A stretch of DNA of 8,865 nucleotides from Merdicola sp048393175. Lineage in GTDB: Bacteria > Bacillota > Clostridia > TANB77 > CAG-508. How positions within the stretch are numbered: position 1 is the stretch's first letter; every line of letters starts with the position of its first letter. The stretch is taken from assembly GCA_048393175.1 (NCBI GenBank), contig DBFJJM010000083.1:1-8865 (forward strand). Direction: 5' to 3'. A program made the position numbers and the translations under genes. Of this stretch, positions 4,738 through 8,865 are shown piece after piece. Below the pieces are notes generated by a model. That model worked only from the letters and a program-made list of their open reading frames with translations, made no database searches and was not told the origin of the DNA.

Positions 4738-6977
4738 AAATATTAAAATATTTAAAAGAATCCTTACTAAGTGTTTTGGTTATTGTCATTTTGTTATGCA
4801 TTCAAGCTATGACAGATTTATCTTTGCCAGATTATACTTCTAAAATTGTCAATATTGGGATTCAGCAATCTGGAATAGAACAGGTGGCACCAAAAGTAAT
4901 TCGTAAAACACAAATGGAGAATCTATTACTCTTCACACAAGAAGATGATAATATTTTAAAAGACTATACGTTATTATCCAAAACAAATTTAGACCAAAAA
5001 GAATATGAAGATTATGTAAAAAAATATCCAGAGCTGAAAAATCAAGACCTTTATTTACAAAATAAACTAGAAAAAACGCAGCAACAAGATTTAAATTCAT
5101 GGGTTGCAAAACCTCTTATGGTCGTGTCTTATCTTTCTTCAGAAGAGATGGAACAAACGTTAAAGCAGCAAATGCTTGCTAATCTTCCAGAAGAGCAACA
5201 ACAACTAGTAAAGGACATTCCTATTTTAGATGTGATAAAACAAATGCCAGAACAACAGCTTAATCCTATGCTAGAACAAATCAATCAAAAATTAGACCAA
5301 ATGCAAGGTTCGATAATTGAGCAAGCAGCAATTGGTGTCGTAAAACAAGAATATAGGGAAATTGGAATCAATACAGATGACCTTCAAAATCAATATATTT
5401 TAATTGCTGGAGCAAAAATGTTAGCGGTTGCATTTGTTAGTATGCTAGCAGCAGTTACGATTATGTTACTTTCTTCTCGTGTCGCTGCTAAATTAGGAAA
5501 AACATTAAGAGATAAAGTATTTTCTAAAGTGCTGGATTTTTCGAGTAAAGAATTTAGAGAATTTTCAACCGCTTCTTTAATTACTCGTAGCACAAATGAT
5601 ATTCAGCAAATTCAAATGTTAATTACGATGCTATTTCGTGTGGTTATTTATGCCCCTATTATTGGTATTGGAGGTTTTTTCAAAGTATTACATAATAGTG
5701 ACCATTCTATGGCATGGATTATCGGACTTGCAATTGCTTGCATTTTAGTCATTGTAATGGTACTATTTATTGTGGCTATGCCACGTTTCCAAAAACTACA
5801 AAAATTAATTGATAGATTAAATGAGGTAAGTAGAGAAATTTTAACAGGACTTCCTGTTATTCGTGCTTTTCATAAAGAAAAACAAGAAGAGGGTCGTTTT
5901 AATGTAGCCAATACCAATTTGATGCAAAATTATGTGTTTGTAAATCGTGCAATGAGTATTATGATGCCTGCCCTTATGCTAGTTATGAATGGGATTTCTA
6001 TTTTAATTATCTGGGTAGGAGGACATAATGTAGAAGCTGGTATGATGCAAGTAGGAGATATGATGGCATTTATTCAATATACGATGCAAATTGTTATGGC
6101 CTTTTTAATGATTTCTATGATTTCTATTATGCTTCCACGTGCCTCTGTATCAGCAAAGCGTATTCATGAAGTATTAGAAGCAAAACTTACCATCCAAGAG
6201 CAAAAAAATAGTAAGTTTCCTAACCCAAACAAAAAAGGTTTAGTAGAATTTAAAGATGTATCTTTTCGTTATCCAGATGCAGATGAAGAATTGCTAAATG
6301 ATATTACCTTTACGGCAGAGCCAGGGAAAACGACTGCCATTATTGGCAGTACAGGAAGCGGAAAGTCGACTATTATTAATTTAATTCCTCGTTTTTATGA
6401 TGTTACAAGAGGAGAACTTTTAATTGATGGAGTCAATGTAAAATACCTTCCTCTTAAGCAATTAAGAGAAAGAATTGGTTTTGTTCCACAAAAAGGGGTT
6501 TTATTTTCTGGTACAATTGAATCCAATATTAAATATGGAAATCCAGAAATGTCAGATGAAACCATGAAAAAAGCGGCCGAAATTGCACAAGCAACAGAAT
6601 TTATTGAAAGTAAGAAAGAAGGCTATCAAACCGAAATTGCACAAGGAGGAACCAATGTTTCAGGTGGTCAAAAGCAACGTTTATCGATTGCAAGAGCAAT
6701 TGCAAAAGACCCAGAAATCTTTGTTTTTGATGATAGTTTTTCAGCTCTAGACTTTAAAACAGATGCGAATTTAAGGCAGGCATTAAAAGAGAATGTGCAG
6801 GATAAAACGATTATTATTGTAGCACAAAGAATTAGCACCATTTTAAATGCAGACCAAATTATTGTGTTAGAAGAAGGAAGAATAGTAGGAATAGGAACAC
6901 ATGAAGAGCTAATGAAAAGCAATGAAACGTATAGACAAATTGCTCTATCACAACTGTCAAAGGAGGAATTGGAATAA
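4731..6977 (+). CDS. ABC exporter half-transporter, degenerate-site subunit with large outside insert
   Basis: A 748-residue membrane domain fused to an ATPase, about 130-170 residues longer than common half-exporters. The first membrane helix is at about 12-28 and the second at about 224-246. Between them lies a hydrophilic, glutamine-rich segment (about 28 Gln in 45-222) that should be outside the cell. Further helices run to about 468. The nucleotide-binding domain spans about 504-745: Walker A GSTGSGKST (539-547), Q-loop Q587, intact signature VSGGQ (643-647) and Walker B FVFDD (664-668). Position 668 is Asp where the catalytic Glu belongs, and the H-loop His is Gln (Q699). This is the known inactive-site half of heterodimeric exporters, not damage. 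Its intact signature should complete the active site of the partner encoded next. The start overlaps tetR (ATGCTAA) with only a distant AGGAAG, suggesting translational coupling. It probably exports drugs, lipids or peptides; the substrate is unknown. Confidence 0.93.
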   Translation: MLKILKYLKESLLSVLVIVILLCIQAMTDLSLPDYTSKIVNIGIQQSGIEQVAPKVIRKTQMENLLLFTQEDDNILKDYTLLSKTNLDQKEYEDYVKKYPELKNQDLYLQNKLEKTQQQDLNSWVAKPLMVVSYLSSEEMEQTLKQQMLANLPEEQQQLVKDIPILDVIKQMPEQQLNPMLEQINQKLDQMQGSIIEQAAIGVVKQEYREIGINTDDLQNQYILIAGAKMLAVAFVSMLAAVTIMLLSSRVAAKLGKTLRDKVFSKVLDFSSKEFREFSTASLITRSTNDIQQIQMLITMLFRVVIYAPIIGIGGFFKVLHNSDHSMAWIIGLAIACILVIVMVLFIVAMPRFQKLQKLIDRLNEVSREILTGLPVIRAFHKEKQEEGRFNVANTNLMQNYVFVNRAMSIMMPALMLVMNGISILIIWVGGHNVEAGMMQVGDMMAFIQYTMQIVMAFLMISMISIMLPRASVSAKRIHEVLEAKLTIQEQKNSKFPNPNKKGLVEFKDVSFRYPDADEELLNDITFTAEPGKTTAIIGSTGSGKSTIINLIPRFYDVTRGELLIDGVNVKYLPLKQLRERIGFVPQKGVLFSGTIESNIKYGNPEMSDETMKKAAEIAQATEFIESKKEGYQTEIAQGGTNVSGGQKQRLSIARAIAKDPEIFVFDDSFSALDFKTDANLRQALKENVQDKTIIIVAQRISTILNADQIIVLEEGRIVGIGTHEELMKSNETYRQIALSQLSKEELE

Positions 6978-8833
6978 TGGCAATGGGAATGGTAAGACCT
7001 CCAATGGGAGGTGGAAAAGGAAAAGTGGTACAGGAAAAAGCAAAAGATTTCAAAGGAACAACGAAAAAACTAATACAGCATTATCTTAGTAAATACAAAA
7101 TAGCAATTATAATTGTCATTTTGTTTGCTATTGGTAGTACCATTTTTACGATTGTAGGTCCTAAAATTTTAGGAAATGCAACAACTGAAATTTTTAATGG
7201 ATTAATTGGAAAGTTATCAGGAGGAAGCGGAATTGATTTCGGAAAGATAGGTCAAATTCTACTAACGTTATTAGGTCTTTACCTATTAAGTACGGTATTT
7301 TCTTTTATTCAAGGATTTACAATGACAGGAGTAGCACAAAAAATTACCTATCAATTGAGAAAAGATATTGTAGCTAAAATTAACCGTTTACCAATGAACT
7401 ATTTTGATAAAAAAACACATGGAGAGGTATTATCTATTATCACAAATGATATTGACACGGTAAGCCAGAACTTAAACCAAAGTATTACTCAAATTATTAC
7501 TTCTATTTGTACTTTAATTGGTATTTTGATTATGATGTTTTCGATTAGTTGGCAAATGACACTAGTTTCTTTAGTGATTTTACCATTAACTATTATTGTA
7601 GTAAGTATTGTTGTAAAAAAATCACAAAAATATTTTAAATCACAACAAGATTATTTAGGACATGTAAATGGTCAAGTAGAAGAAGTATATAGTGGTCATA
7701 ATATTGTAAAAGCATTCAATGGAGAAGAAAAAGCAAGACAAACATTCCAAAAAGCAAATGAAGAGCTATATCATTCTGCATGGAAGTCTCAGTTTTTATC
7801 TGGCTTGATGCATCCTATTATGAATTTTATTGGAAATGTTGGTTATGTTGGAGTCGCTATTTTAGGAGGCTATCTAGCGGTAAAAGGAACCATTACAGTA
7901 GGAAATATCCAATCTTTTATTCAATATAATAGACAATTTACTCAGCCAATTAATCAAATTGCACAAGTATCTAGTATGCTTCAGGCAATGGTAGCAGCAG
8001 CAGAAAGAGTGTTTGTTTTTTTAGAAGAAAACGAAGAAGTAGTAGATATTCCAAATCCAGTTTCGATAGAAGGAATCAAAGGAGATATTACCTTTGACCA
8101 TGTTCACTTTGGTTACAATCCAGATAAGATTGTGATTAATGATTTTAGTGCTAAGGTAAAAGAGGGGCAAAAAATTGCAATTGTTGGGCCGACAGGAGCA
8201 GGAAAAACAACAATGGTAAAACTATTAATGCGTTTTTATGATGTAAATAGTGGGGCAATTTTAATCGATGGTCATAATATAAAGGAATTTAATCGTGGAG
8301 AGTTAAGAAAACTATTTGGTATGGTTTTACAAGATACTTGGCTATTTTCTGGAACGATTAAAGAAAATATCAAATATGGAAAAGAAGAAGCAACGGATGC
8401 AGAAGTAATTGCAGCTGCTAAAGCAGCCCATGTACATCATTTTATTAAAACACTTCCGAATAGCTATGATATGGTATTAAATGAAGAATCGAGTAATATC
8501 TCGAGTGGACAAAAGCAATTATTAACCATTGCAAGAGTAATTTTAGCAGACCCAAAAATATTAATTTTAGATGAGGCAACAAGTTCAATCGATACGAGAA
8601 CAGAAATTCAAATACAAGCTGCTATGGACCATTTAATGGAAGGAAGAACAAGTTTTATTATAGCTCATAGATTGTCAACGATTAAAAATGCAGATTTAAT
8701 TTTAGTAATGAATCATGGTGATATTGTAGAACAAGGAACTCACGAAGAATTATTAGAAAAAGGAGAAAATGGCTTTTATTATAACTTATATAACAGCCAG
8801 TTTGAAAATTTTAGTGAAGAAGAAGGAGCATAA
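6977..8833 (+). CDS. ABC exporter half-transporter, catalytic-site subunit
   Basis: A 618-residue protein with a Gly/Met-rich cytoplasmic N-terminus (1-16) and a DFKGTTKKL segment typical of these partners. Six membrane helices lie at about 42-62, 90-114, 168-188, 192-213, 278-300 and 305-335. The ATPase domain spans about 370-610: Walker A GPTGAGKTT (404-412), Q452 in the Q-loop, Walker B ILILDE with catalytic E533, and H-loop H564. The signature reads ISSGQ (508-512) instead of LSGGQ, so it is the degenerate one. Paired with the preceding subunit, this gives one working ATP site (this Walker A/B plus the other's signature) and one non-hydrolysing site, as in BmrCD, LmrCD and TM287/288. The ATG overlaps the previous stop by one base (TAATG) with AAAGGAGG (6959-6966) ten bases upstream, so the two halves should be made in equal amounts. 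It is the last gene of the operon in the window. Confidence 0.94.
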   Translation: MAMGMVRPPMGGGKGKVVQEKAKDFKGTTKKLIQHYLSKYKIAIIIVILFAIGSTIFTIVGPKILGNATTEIFNGLIGKLSGGSGIDFGKIGQILLTLLGLYLLSTVFSFIQGFTMTGVAQKITYQLRKDIVAKINRLPMNYFDKKTHGEVLSIITNDIDTVSQNLNQSITQIITSICTLIGILIMMFSISWQMTLVSLVILPLTIIVVSIVVKKSQKYFKSQQDYLGHVNGQVEEVYSGHNIVKAFNGEEKARQTFQKANEELYHSAWKSQFLSGLMHPIMNFIGNVGYVGVAILGGYLAVKGTITVGNIQSFIQYNRQFTQPINQIAQVSSMLQAMVAAAERVFVFLEENEEVVDIPNPVSIEGIKGDITFDHVHFGYNPDKIVINDFSAKVKEGQKIAIVGPTGAGKTTMVKLLMRFYDVNSGAILIDGHNIKEFNRGELRKLFGMVLQDTWLFSGTIKENIKYGKEEATDAEVIAAAKAAHVHHFIKTLPNSYDMVLNEESSNISSGQKQLLTIARVILADPKILILDEATSSIDTRTEIQIQAAMDHLMEGRTSFIIAHRLSTIKNADLILVMNHGDIVEQGTHEELLEKGENGFYYNLYNSQFENFSEEEGA

Positions 8834-8846
8834 GTAGGATAAAAAG

Positions 8847-8865
8847 AATAAGTTTTTAGCTTATT
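8847..8865 (+). terminator. Possible terminator stem cut by the window end
   Basis: AATAAG (8847-8852) and CTTATT (8860-8865) form a 6-bp stem with a 7-base loop, 13 bases after the last stop codon. The stem is weak and A+T-rich. Any longer stem or T run would lie beyond the window, so the call is tentative. Confidence 0.35.

Noticed and set aside
4731..6977. First ABC gene as inactive or decaying because of its Walker B Asp and H-loop Gln
   Set aside because: The reading frame is intact, the signature is intact, and the partner carries the complementary pattern, as in functional heterodimeric exporters.

Overview
The window is very A+T-rich and uses strong AGGAGG-type ribosome binding sites, closely packed genes, TGA as a stop and a Gram-positive-type signal peptide. 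Together these point to a low-GC Firmicute, probably a gut-type clostridial relative. The family-level placement is inference from protein style, not a search. No RNA genes, CRISPR arrays, insertion sequences or phage genes were seen.

Left part (about 62-860): a small exported protein of unknown function is encoded on the minus strand (137-640). It ends in a clear intrinsic terminator (63-97) and is visibly less A+T-rich than its neighbours. It is divergent from a sigma / anti-sigma pair. The shared intergenic region carries an extended -10 promoter, an ECF-type promoter (TGTAAC-N16-CGTC), three TCGACA repeats and an inverted repeat near the start of the exported-protein gene.

Sigma module (887-2343): an ECF-family sigma factor lies one base before a membrane-anchored zinc-finger anti-sigma factor with a large outside domain, and a terminator follows. 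The ECF promoter sits directly upstream, which suggests autoregulation as in the Bacillus SigW/SigM/SigV systems.

Transporter 1 (2384-3922): an MFS-type permease is preceded by a short broken remnant of a second copy of the same kind of gene. The remnant keeps only a start-like segment and about the last 45 residues, in different frames. A good sigma-A promoter lies in front of the remnant.

Transporter 2 (3992-8833): a TetR-family regulator and two ABC exporter half-transporters form an overlapping operon (7-base and 1-base overlaps). It is driven by a consensus TTGACA-N18-TATAAT promoter flanked by two mirror-image 13-bp palindromes, almost certainly the TetR operators. The two ABC proteins are complementary. 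The first has a degenerate Walker B/H-loop but an intact signature. The second has an intact Walker B/H-loop but a degenerate signature. This is the pattern of asymmetric heterodimeric multidrug exporters such as BmrCD, LmrCD and TM287/288. The first half also carries an unusually large glutamine-rich segment between its first two membrane helices. The likely logic is that TetR senses a toxic compound, leaves the operators, and the exporter and its own repressor are then made together.

Nothing here is plainly a new system. The best leads are the exported protein facing the sigma module, the anti-sigma outside domain, the ABC extracellular insert and the MFS remnant.
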